NCBI GenBank assembly: GCA_016931875.1
Contig: JAFGDX010000027.1
Span: 1 to 6,761 of the forward strand
DNA: 6,761 nucleotides
Origin: Prolixibacteraceae bacterium
Lineage (GTDB): Bacteria > Bacteroidota > Bacteroidia > Bacteroidales > Prolixibacteraceae
Direction: 5' to 3'
In this document: one piece after another, positions 1-6,279 of the stretch
Position numbering within the stretch: the stretch's first letter is position 1
Layout of the letters: the number at the start of each line of letters is the position of its first letter
The notes under the pieces: generated by a model
What the model was told of the DNA's origin: nothing
Databases searched by the model: none
What the model saw: the letters and a program-made list of their open reading frames with translations, nothing else
Program-made: the position numbers and the translations under genes

Positions 1-83
1 GCATTTCATCTGGGGCAAAAACAATATGTGAAATACTATCTCATTTTAATCGTGCTAAAAAATTACATACACGAGTAAATTTT

Positions 84-269
84 CTATTTACGTTTTTTTC
101 TGAATTTTTCATAGTGTAAGAAATCTTCTTCGTCTTCTTCAAAATCTTCGTAAATAGATAATCTTTTTTTTGAGCTTTTGTCTTTGGAGCCAACAGCTTT
201 TTTGATTGAATTAAAATTGGTCTCATCTTCGAAGCGGTGGTTGCTTCTTTTAAGATTCTTTTTCTTCAT
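84..269 (-). CDS. small highly charged hypothetical protein (61 aa)
   Basis: I do not recognise this family. The reading frame runs from an ATG (complement of 267-269) to a TAG (complement of 84-86). The product has 19 Lys/Arg and 13 Asp/Glu among 61 residues. A basic N-terminus (MKKKNLKRSN) and a basic C-terminus (EKFRKKRK) flank an acidic, aromatic-dotted block at residues 40-50 (YEDFEEDEEDF). There is no signal peptide, membrane segment or cysteine, so it is probably a soluble cytoplasmic, perhaps nucleic-acid- or ribosome-associated protein; that role is inference. The overlapping longer-reaching frame on the same strand (41-226) is Lys/Thr-rich with no such structure and is treated as a shadow. 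The protein is short and low in complexity, so it could also be a chance reading frame in AT-rich DNA. No convincing promoter was found upstream. Confidence 0.5.
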   Translation of the reverse strand: MKKKNLKRSNHRFEDETNFNSIKKAVGSKDKSSKKRLSIYEDFEEDEEDFLHYEKFRKKRK

Positions 270-515
270 TTTTGAAAGTTGCTAAAAATAAAAATAAAGT
301 GCTTTAAAAATTTAATTACATACAGCCGAAAAATAAATATTTTTTGGTAATCTGCCCATTCTGTTCAAAATTTTTTTTACATTTCTTTTGAATTGAAAAC
401 AAATCGTTTAATCATCATAACGTTAAAATTGAGTTTCAGGTTTACGCATAAAACAATTTTTTTCGGCAAAACAGAACAATCATTTAATCGTTTATCCGAT
501 AACAAGTTAATAAAA

Positions 516-2444
516 ATGATTCACTTTTTGGTACGAACGAAACTTCTGTTTTTTATTTTTATGATTGTTTTAGTTGGATCTCCTTATATATCCGCAGCTC
601 AATCAACTCAGAAACTTCAGAAACAGTTCGACAAGGCGCTGCAACAATATGAGTCGCGTAATTTTCCTGAAGCAATAAAAGAACTGAACAGGATGGTTGA
701 AAAAAATCCTGATTTTTTAGATGCTTACCTTTTGTTGTCAGACATTTACAAGGAAACCCAATCAACAGGTTTAGAGATTGAAAATTTACTGAAGGCACAA
801 AAAATTTCGCAAAAACCGCTTATAGATTACCATTTGGCAGAAGCCTATTTTTCTCTGGCCGACTATGAAAACGCGCTCGGGCAATATAAAAAATACATAA
901 ACAATGCTAAAAACCTTTCAGATAAACAAAAAGCTGAAATTCAGCGAAAAACACAAAACTGCCGGTTTGCCATCAAAGCAAAAAATAACCCGGTTGATTT
1001 TAATCCTGAAAAATTGAGCAACAAAGTAAATTCGGAAGCCGACGAGTATTGGCCTGTTATTTCGCTTGACCAGAAAAAACTGGTTTTTACACGCCTGATT
1101 CAACAAACAGGACAAATGCCGCAGGAAGATTTTTATTTTTCCGAAATCGATTCAGCAGAATGGGACTGGGCAAAACCCATTTTTGAAATCAATACTTTGC
1201 AGAATGAAGGCGCACAAATTCTTTCGGCAGACCAACGATTACTTTTTTTCACCGCCTGCAACCGAAGAGACGGAAAAGGAAGCTGTGATATTTATTATTC
1301 GCGGTTTCAGAATAACAAATGGAGCAAAGCACAAAACGCCGGAGATGCTATAAATTCAAATTCGTGGGAAGCCCAGCCCGCTTTTTCATCGGATAACCGC
1401 TTCCTGTATTTTTCGAGCAACCGCGCAGGAGGAAAAGGCGCCAAAGATATATGGCGAATTGAATTCAAAGGTTTGAACGACCGGGGAGGTATTATTTGGG
1501 GCGATCTCCAAAATCTGGGTGACAGTATTAACACACCAGGAAATGAAATTTCGCCGTTTATTCACCCCAACAATCAAAATTTCTATTTTGTTTCCGACCA
1601 TCATACCGGCATGGGCGGGTTTGATTTGTTTACCTCCGAATTGCTGAGTGACTCCGTTTTTTCAGCCCCTGCAAATATCGGATATCCTGTAAATACCCAA
1701 AAAGATGAGCAGGGCCTGAATATCAGCGCCGATGGAAGGATTGCTTATTTTGCCTCGGCCCGCGAAAATACGGGACTCGACATCTATCGTTTTGAACTTG
1801 ACGAAAGTTTAAGACCCACACCGGTTACCTATGTAAAAGCGAATGTAATTGATGCAAAATCGGGGCAGGCACTGGAGGCAAAAATAAATCTCGCAGATAT
1901 CTCTCGTCCTGGAACATTACGAACCGAAACAACAGATAATGCTGGCGAATTGCTGGTTTGTTTGCCGCTGGGCGCCGATTATGCATTTCATGTTTCAAAA
2001 GAAAACTATTTGTTTTACTCCCAATCTTTTCGTCTGGCGGATGCCAAAACACTTCGCGAACCCTATATTTTCACCATCCGGCTTCAACCTGTTGAAACTG
2101 GCGCTGAAATGAACCTGTACAATATTTATTTTGAAACCGATTCTTTTTCGATTCTGCCTCCCTCAGAACCGGAATTAATCAGGTTAGCTGACTTCTTGAA
2201 CAACAATCCTACCCTTTCGGTAGAAATTCAGGGCCACACTGATAACACCGGAAGCGAAGAAAAAAATCAGGAACTTTCGGAATTGCGTGCAAAATCGGTA
2301 ACGAATTACCTGGTTGAAAATGGAATTGACCGCCAACGCCTTCGTTATAAAGGATTTGGGCAGTACCAACCTGTGGCTGACAACGAAACCGAAGAAGGGC
2401 GCCGCCAAAACCGGCGAACCACGGTAAAAATTATTGAAAACTAA
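516..2444 (+). CDS. TPR / PD40 beta-propeller / CRD-like / OmpA-domain protein (PorE-like architecture)
   Basis: This is an exported 642-residue protein that probably anchors an outer-membrane or periplasmic complex to peptidoglycan. Residues 1-28 form a signal peptide (hydrophobic LLFFIFMIVLVG, then SAA before Q29) with no lipobox Cys. TPR-like helices span about 30-150. Residues about 165-430 hold PD40/WD40-like propeller blades, each with an SxDxRxLxF-type strand (for example SSDNRFLYFSSNRAGGKGAKDIW near 291-313, in part). A carboxypeptidase-regulatory-like beta-sandwich spans about 437-525. An OmpA C-terminal domain spans about 530-642, with GHTDNTG at 573-579, LSELRA at 587-592 and RRQNRR near the end. 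D576 and R591 are 15 residues apart, like the diaminopimelate-binding Asp/Arg pair of OmpA domains. The ATG at 516 is chosen because it directly precedes the signal peptide; an in-frame TTG at 393 would add 41 residues unlike a leader. The domain order is that of T9SS PorE, but paralogues with this order are common in Bacteroidota and no T9SS gene is nearby. Confidence 0.9.
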   Translation: MIHFLVRTKLLFFIFMIVLVGSPYISAAQSTQKLQKQFDKALQQYESRNFPEAIKELNRMVEKNPDFLDAYLLLSDIYKETQSTGLEIENLLKAQKISQKPLIDYHLAEAYFSLADYENALGQYKKYINNAKNLSDKQKAEIQRKTQNCRFAIKAKNNPVDFNPEKLSNKVNSEADEYWPVISLDQKKLVFTRLIQQTGQMPQEDFYFSEIDSAEWDWAKPIFEINTLQNEGAQILSADQRLLFFTACNRRDGKGSCDIYYSRFQNNKWSKAQNAGDAINSNSWEAQPAFSSDNRFLYFSSNRAGGKGAKDIWRIEFKGLNDRGGIIWGDLQNLGDSINTPGNEISPFIHPNNQNFYFVSDHHTGMGGFDLFTSELLSDSVFSAPANIGYPVNTQKDEQGLNISADGRIAYFASARENTGLDIYRFELDESLRPTPVTYVKANVIDAKSGQALEAKINLADISRPGTLRTETTDNAGELLVCLPLGADYAFHVSKENYLFYSQSFRLADAKTLREPYIFTIRLQPVETGAEMNLYNIYFETDSFSILPPSEPELIRLADFLNNNPTLSVEIQGHTDNTGSEEKNQELSELRAKSVTNYLVENGIDRQRLRYKGFGQYQPVADNETEEGRRQNRRTTVKIIEN

Positions 2445-2450
2445 ATTTTC

Positions 2451-2903
2451 CTATTTCCTGAGTTGCTGAACATCTTCAGGAGAAACTGCCGGTGCATTGT
2501 TCCCGAAATTGCTTCTGATATAGGTTAAAACATCTGCAATTTGCTGGTTGGAAAGATGTGCCTGCGCAGGCATTATACTGTTGTAAATTTCTCCCTTTAC
2601 TTCCACTTCGCCTGACATTCCTTCCAGAATAATTTTTATCAGTTGTTTCGGATCGCCATTTACAAAATCTGATTCAATAATGGGCGGGTGCATCCCCGGT
2701 ACGCCGGAACCATCGGCCATATGACAAACCAGGCATACGGAATTGTAAACCTTTTTCCCGGGATGTTCTGTTTGCGTGGATGATTTTTCCACTGCCGAAG
2801 AAGCAGGCTGGGAAAGAACTGATTTTTCGTTTTTTTGTTTATTTCCTCCGCATGATGCAAGAAGAATAACCGATAAGATGATAAGCGCTAACTTATTTTT
2901 CAT
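2451..2903 (-). CDS. lipoprotein monohaem c-type cytochrome
   Basis: This 150-residue exported electron carrier has a type II signal peptide (LALIILSVILLASC) with lipobox LASC and lipidated Cys18, so it should be membrane-anchored on the periplasmic or outer face. A low-complexity Ser/Gln/Lys linker (about 19-48) leads to a single cytochrome c domain. The haem motif is CLVCH at 57-61, followed by the class I hallmark MADGSGVPGMHPP. Met111 in NSIMPAQAHLSNQQIADVLTYIRSNF is the likely distal haem ligand, and the helix after it is the usual C-terminal helix (LTYIRS). It lies 46 bp downstream of the dehydrogenase gene on the same strand and is probably co-transcribed, which fits a role as electron acceptor for that enzyme; the pairing is inference. 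Its stop lies 6 bp from the stop of the convergent OmpA-domain gene, so there is little room for a separate terminator. Family assignment is firm; the redox partner is not proven. Confidence 0.92.
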   Translation of the reverse strand: MKNKLALIILSVILLASCGGNKQKNEKSVLSQPASSAVEKSSTQTEHPGKKVYNSVCLVCHMADGSGVPGMHPPIIESDFVNGDPKQLIKIILEGMSGEVEVKGEIYNSIMPAQAHLSNQQIADVLTYIRSNFGNNAPAVSPEDVQQLRK

Positions 2904-2949
2904 GGGTAAATTGAAAAAAAATTTAATAATTATTATAAGCTTGTGTTAC

Positions 2950-4218
2950 CTATTTTGAATACATAATCTTCCACACCTTACCTTTGTTGCTGTCAACAAC
3001 ATACAAAGCTCCGTCGGGTCCCTGCGATAATCCGCAAGGGCGGTATTCTGCGTCGCGTGTACTTGTAATTTCAGTTGTTCCGGCAAAACCATCGGCAAAA
3101 ATTTCCCAGTCGCCTGAAGGTAATGCCCCATCAAAAGGAACAAAGGCCACAAAATAACCTTTTTGCGGCTCGGGAGCCCGGTTCCATGAACCGTGGAAGG
3201 CAATAAACGCCCCGTTTTTGTATTTTTCAGGAAACATATTGCCGGTGTAAAACAGCAAATCGTTGGGAGCCAAATGCCCCGGAAATGCCATTATCGGGTC
3301 TGATTTGGTTTCACATCTTTCCTGAGTTTCCCCATCGCCGCCATATTCCGGCCCCAATACTTTTTTCTCTTTCAAGTGATCGTAATAACAATAAGGCCAG
3401 CCAAAATCCGAACCTTCGGTAGCCAGAAAAAATTCTTCGGCAGGGAGTTCTGCATTGTCTTTTGAATCGTATAATTCGGGAAAAAACTGGTCGAGCTGGT
3501 CTCTTCCATGCTGAACAACGTAAAGTTCATCCACTGCGGTGTTCCAGAAATTTGCCATTCCATTTCTAATACCGGTAACATAACGCACGCCATCAACCAT
3601 TTGGTCCTGATTCAAAACGTCGTCTTTGAATTTCCAGGTTCCGCCTGAATATTCAAGCAGCGGACAGGGGTCCATTCCGGGCGAACCCTTGGTTCTCATT
3701 TGTTCCATACAGGCATTCGACGGTGCTCCCACATTTACATACATATTTCCTTTCCCGTCAAAAGCCATGGGTTTGGCTTCGTGCTGGCGTTCGTTCGGAA
3801 AACCGCGTGCAATCATTTGCCAGTTGTCTCCCGGAACCAGTTCACCATTTGTCAGTGGGTAACGAACAACGGCAGTATCAGCACCAAAATACAAATAGCC
3901 CTTGTGCAGCTTAATTCCAGTGCCTGTGTGCTGACCGGTGTATTGAATAATATCTGCCTTCCCATCTCCCGAGCTATCCCTCAAACAAACAATTCCTTTA
4001 TTTTCAGAGTGCTGCGCGAGTGAGACATAGATATCGCCGTTGTTGTTAACGGTAATGTGGCGTCCGCGCCCAATTTCATCGGCTACCACCAATGCCGAAA
4101 AACCTTCGGGAAGTGTTAATCCCCCGTTGTCAGGGTCGCCAACCTGAACCGATTTTTGTTCTTGTCCGCAGGAAAACATCAAAAATAAAATGAATAATGC
4201 AGGGAACAGTTTTTTCAT
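2950..4218 (-). CDS. lipoprotein PQQ-type glucose/sorbosone (aldose sugar) dehydrogenase
   Basis: This 422-residue protein looks like a six-bladed beta-propeller quinoprotein dehydrogenase of the glucose/sorbosone dehydrogenase family, which oxidises sugars or similar alcohols/aldehydes outside the inner membrane. It has a type II signal peptide (LFPALFILFLMFSC) with predicted lipidated Cys17. Family-type signatures are DGKGNMYVNVGAPSN (154-168), TGIRN (215-219, where R218-N219 match the PQQ-contacting Arg-Asn of soluble glucose dehydrogenase), VVQHGRD (234-240), DFGWPYCYY (271-279), FHGSWNR (341-347) and a final YRPCGLSQGPDGALYVVD blade (392-409). His146 is a candidate for the catalytic base; this is a by-eye alignment. 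It is first in an apparent operon with the cytochrome c 46 bp downstream, and divergent from a GntR-type regulator. PQQ use is inferred from family; some homologues act on other substrates or are uncharacterised, and the substrate cannot be read from sequence. Confidence 0.87.
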   Translation of the reverse strand: MKKLFPALFILFLMFSCGQEQKSVQVGDPDNGGLTLPEGFSALVVADEIGRGRHITVNNNGDIYVSLAQHSENKGIVCLRDSSGDGKADIIQYTGQHTGTGIKLHKGYLYFGADTAVVRYPLTNGELVPGDNWQMIARGFPNERQHEAKPMAFDGKGNMYVNVGAPSNACMEQMRTKGSPGMDPCPLLEYSGGTWKFKDDVLNQDQMVDGVRYVTGIRNGMANFWNTAVDELYVVQHGRDQLDQFFPELYDSKDNAELPAEEFFLATEGSDFGWPYCYYDHLKEKKVLGPEYGGDGETQERCETKSDPIMAFPGHLAPNDLLFYTGNMFPEKYKNGAFIAFHGSWNRAPEPQKGYFVAFVPFDGALPSGDWEIFADGFAGTTEITSTRDAEYRPCGLSQGPDGALYVVDSNKGKVWKIMYSK

Positions 4219-4246
4219 GATTTACGTTTTTTTTGATACTGTCTTT

Positions 4247-4277
4247 TTAACGTAATAATGTTGTAAAAGTTCAGAAA
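4247..4277 (-). promoter_or_regulatory. weak candidate promoter for the dehydrogenase-cytochrome operon
   Basis: On the minus strand a TTTC (-33-like, 4274-4277) is followed after 19 bp by TACGTTAA (-7-like, 4247-4254). Against the Bacteroidota consensus TTTG / TAnnTTTG this gives 3 of 4 and 4 of 6 informative matches. Transcription would begin near 4240, leaving a leader of about 20 nt before the ATG at 4218. The match is poor and AT-rich DNA gives such hits by chance. It is listed because spacing and position fit and because a regulator half-site (4272-4278) overlaps its -33 element. Confidence 0.25.
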
Positions 4278-4287
4278 TTTTTAAGGG

Positions 4288-4313
4288 ACCGGAAATAATT
4301 CAGGATTTCTGGT
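4288..4313. promoter_or_regulatory. imperfect inverted repeat, candidate operator for the GntR-type regulator
   Basis: The left arm ACCGGAAAT (4288-4296) and right arm ATTTCTGGT (4305-4313) pair at 8 of 9 positions around an 8-bp spacer. A third half-site of the same kind, TCAGAAAT (4271-4278), lies 18 bp upstream of the left arm, and its last seven bases are the exact reverse complement of 4305-4311. The repeat sits 45 bp before the regulator start and 70 bp before the dehydrogenase start. The right arm overlaps the candidate -33 element of the regulator promoter. An autoregulatory site, possibly also controlling the operon, is inferred from position and symmetry only. Confidence 0.4.
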
Positions 4314-4340
4314 TTACACACCGGCACTTTACTAATTTTG
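4308..4340 (+). promoter_or_regulatory. Bacteroidota-type promoter of the GntR regulator gene
   Basis: TAATTTTG at 4333-4340 is an exact match to the TAnnTTTG -7 box of Bacteroidota primary sigma factor. A TCTG at 4308-4311 is a 3-of-4 match to the -33 TTTG, with a 21-bp spacer. Transcription would start near 4345, giving a very short A-rich leader (AATAATAAAAAG) before the ATG at 4358. That leader has no Shine-Dalgarno sequence, as usual in this phylum. Confidence 0.5.
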
Positions 4341-4357
4341 TTCAGAATAATAAAAAG

Positions 4358-5371
4358 ATGAGCAAATATTTACAAATAGATCACGATTCTGAAATTCCAA
4401 AATACCGGCAAGTGGTCAATATTATTCTTTCGGATATCGAATCTGGTATTTTCAAAAAAGGACAACGCATCCCTTCAATTAACGAAACCAGTGAAAATTT
4501 ACTGCTTTCGCGCGACACGGTTGAAAAGGCCTATGTTTTTATGAAAAAGAAAGGAGTTTTATCGTCGGTTCGCGGGAAAGGATACTATGTCAACCAAACC
4601 AATGTATTCAAAAAAGCAAAGGTTGCCCTTGTTTTGAATAAACTGAGTAATTATAAACGCAGCATCTATTATTCATTGGTTGAAACGCTGGGAAACAAAG
4701 CCAGTGTTGATGTTTTTATTTACAACCATGATTTGTTGCAGTTTGAGGAAATAATTACCAACCACACCACGGGCTACGATTATTTTGTAATCCTCCCCCA
4801 TTTCAAAACCGAAAATCAAAAGGCAGCGGAAATCATAAAAAAAATACCCAAAGAAAAAGTGTTGCTGATTGACCGTAACCTGGATGCATTAAAAGAATAT
4901 CCGGTAGTTTACCAGGAATATGAAAAAGATATTCAAACAGCGCTCAACAGTGGTATTGAGTTAATCCGCAAATACAAAAAAGTCAGCCTTGTTTTTCCTG
5001 AAAACCAGTATTATTCACGTTATATTGTTCGTGGCTTCCAGATATTTTGCCAGATAAACGATTTGCCCTTTTCCATTATCGAACAATTTTCTGACGCAGA
5101 TGTAAAAAAAGGCGAAGCATTTGTGCTGGTTTCTGATGAGGATTTATACCGGTTGATAAAAATTTGCAAGAACAACCTGTGGAAACTTGGGGCCGATGTT
5201 GGCGTGGTTGCTTACAACGACAATCCGGTAAAAGAAATCCTGGAAGATGGAATAACCACCATTTCAACCAACCATGATGAAATTGGGCGGATTGCTGCAG
5301 AAATGATTGTGAATAAAAATTTTAAACGAACAAAAAGCCCCTTTGCTTTTGTGCAGCGAAATTCACTTTAA
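4358..5371 (+). CDS. GntR-family transcriptional regulator with LacI-like substrate-binding domain
   Basis: This 337-residue regulator has a GntR winged helix-turn-helix at about residues 10-78: IPKYRQVVNIILSDIESGIFKKGQRIPS aligns with the usual opening (shown in two parts IPKYRQVV, GQRIPSINE), then LSRDTVEKAYVFMKKKGVL and the wing RGKGYYV. Residues about 88-337 form a periplasmic-binding-protein-like sensor of the LacI type, with KVALVLN at the first strand, LLIDRNL (169-175), a ligand-cleft-like NQYYSRYIVRGFQIF, and the characteristic end VGVVAYND...GITTISTNHDEIGRIAAEMI followed by QRNSL. Similar Bacteroidota regulators, such as the fucose regulator FucR, control carbohydrate genes, so a sugar or sugar-derived effector is likely; the effector is unknown. 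The gene is divergent from the dehydrogenase-cytochrome operon, the obvious target. Its stop codon overlaps that of the convergent barrel gene by 4 bp. The family call is firm; target and effector are inference. Confidence 0.92.
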   Translation: MSKYLQIDHDSEIPKYRQVVNIILSDIESGIFKKGQRIPSINETSENLLLSRDTVEKAYVFMKKKGVLSSVRGKGYYVNQTNVFKKAKVALVLNKLSNYKRSIYYSLVETLGNKASVDVFIYNHDLLQFEEIITNHTTGYDYFVILPHFKTENQKAAEIIKKIPKEKVLLIDRNLDALKEYPVVYQEYEKDIQTALNSGIELIRKYKKVSLVFPENQYYSRYIVRGFQIFCQINDLPFSIIEQFSDADVKKGEAFVLVSDEDLYRLIKICKNNLWKLGADVGVVAYNDNPVKEILEDGITTISTNHDEIGRIAAEMIVNKNFKRTKSPFAFVQRNSL

Positions 5372-6078
5372 AAGGCAATTCCCACATTCACCCCCAACCT
5401 GAACCCGGGGAAAAGAAATGGTAATTTTGATGTGAGATTATCATCGTTTACTTCGTGTTTTAACCTTTTTTCGAAGTAATTGATATCCTCAAAAACTTCG
5501 CTCACATCGTCGGTTATGCTGTTGTAATCAAACCCCGGTTGCGGCTCTTGCAACGTGTATTTGAATTTTGCCCCGTGCCTGTCGATACCTGCACCAAAAA
5601 AATAGAGATCAACCGTAATGGTTTCATTAAAAATAAACTGGTAACCAATTTGCCCGCCAACACCAAAACTGTTCAACTGGCCGTCCACATCAAAATAATG
5701 GCCATCTATTTCATCAGTGAAAACGGCTGTCTGGTTAAAAAAACGAAAATACGGAGCCACATAAAAACCATAGGGTGCGCTTTGCGAAGTGACATAAAAC
5801 CGGTATTCGAGCGAGGTGCTAAGCCCGCCGCTTGCTTCCTGCAGTTCAAACGGGTCAGGGGTTATTGTTGCTTCGCTAATAAACACCGAACTGGTTGGCG
5901 CCCAATATCCTACTTTTAGCTGAACAGAATTTTTATCATTTAACACACGTTCAAAATTAAAATTGTAATTTCCAAGAAAGGCATCTGAAAACCCTATTTT
6001 TATAAGATTTTCCTGTGCAAATACATTTCCGGAAACAAGAAATAACAGTAAAATAAACGTATTCTTTAAGCGGCTCAT
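5368..6078 (-). CDS. outer-membrane beta-barrel protein, possibly DUF3575-like
   Basis: This 236-residue exported protein has a signal peptide (residues 1-21, TFILLLFLVSGNVFA, cleavage before Q22) and a mature part of about 215 residues with alternating hydrophobic/polar strands rich in Tyr, Phe and Gly. Examples are NYNFNFERVL, SVQLKVGYWA, TSLEYRFYV, YGFYVAPYFRFF, FGVGGQIGYQFIF and ITVDLYFFGAG. The chain ends in GFRLGVNVGIAF, with the C-terminal Phe typical of barrels inserted by the BAM machinery. A polar, acidic stretch at about 175-215 (PQPGFDYNSITDDVSEVFEDIN in part) probably forms an extracellular loop. The pattern of APYFRFF after a short exported N-terminus resembles DUF3575-type small barrels, but I cannot confirm that family. 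Ligand or transport role is unknown. It overlaps the stop of the convergent regulator by 4 bp and is divergent from the lipoprotein gene at 6280; it is probably monocistronic. Confidence 0.8.
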   Translation of the reverse strand: MSRLKNTFILLLFLVSGNVFAQENLIKIGFSDAFLGNYNFNFERVLNDKNSVQLKVGYWAPTSSVFISEATITPDPFELQEASGGLSTSLEYRFYVTSQSAPYGFYVAPYFRFFNQTAVFTDEIDGHYFDVDGQLNSFGVGGQIGYQFIFNETITVDLYFFGAGIDRHGAKFKYTLQEPQPGFDYNSITDDVSEVFEDINYFEKRLKHEVNDDNLTSKLPFLFPGFRLGVNVGIAF

Positions 6079-6145
6079 CGAATTATTTTAACGGGTACAG
6101 CTACAATTTATGAAAAATAATAAAAACAATCTGCGTGTATTCCAT

Positions 6146-6153
6146 TAAATTTG
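6146..6153 (+). promoter_or_regulatory. candidate -7 promoter box upstream of the 3' lipoprotein gene
   Basis: TAAATTTG matches TAnnTTTG exactly and points toward the lipoprotein gene, with about 120 nt of leader to the ATG at 6280. No TTTG is found 19-21 bp upstream (the site reads AT-rich), so the box is unsupported on that side. A second, nearer candidate is GTTG at 6184-6187, 21 bp before TAAATTAT at 6209-6216. Which one is used, if either, cannot be told from sequence. The 201-bp intergenic region otherwise shows only a 5-bp stem (TCGTC 6216-6220 with GACGA 6231-6235). Confidence 0.3.
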
Positions 6154-6279
6154 ACAGATGCAGTTCTGAATTGCCTGATTTACGTTGGATGAAATATGTG
6201 TTTTAACATAAATTATCGTCAGAATAAGAAGACGAAAATCAAATGAATTCATAAATAGAATAAACTAAACCAATTAAAA

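Noticed and set aside
1..83. Possible gene ends or starts at the left window edge (a plus-strand frame open from base 1 to a TAA at 76-78; a minus-strand frame entering after a TGA at 41-43)
   Set aside because: Only about 25 and 13 codons are visible, with no recognisable motif or start; too little to support a feature.
393..515. In-frame TTG start adding 41 residues to the OmpA-domain protein
   Set aside because: The added residues do not resemble a leader and would bury the signal peptide; the ATG at 516 directly precedes a clean signal sequence.
2436..2450. Short hairpin GAAAA-CTAAA-TTTTC at the convergent stops, as a bidirectional terminator
   Set aside because: The stem is only five weak A-T-rich pairs, with no GC stem and no clear U-tract beyond it.
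2924..2935. Perfect 12-bp palindrome TAATAATTATTA between dehydrogenase and cytochrome genes
   Set aside because: It is pure A/T in an A/T-rich spacer, so chance is a sufficient explanation; no other site of this type was seen.
3626..4023. Plus-strand open frames opposite the dehydrogenase gene
   Set aside because: They are antisense shadows of a well-supported gene, with no signal, domain or plausible start context.
5539..5919. 126-codon plus-strand open frame opposite the barrel gene
   Set aside because: Its composition is that of an antisense frame (many Cys/Arg/Lys), while the minus strand has a clear signal peptide and C-terminal Phe.
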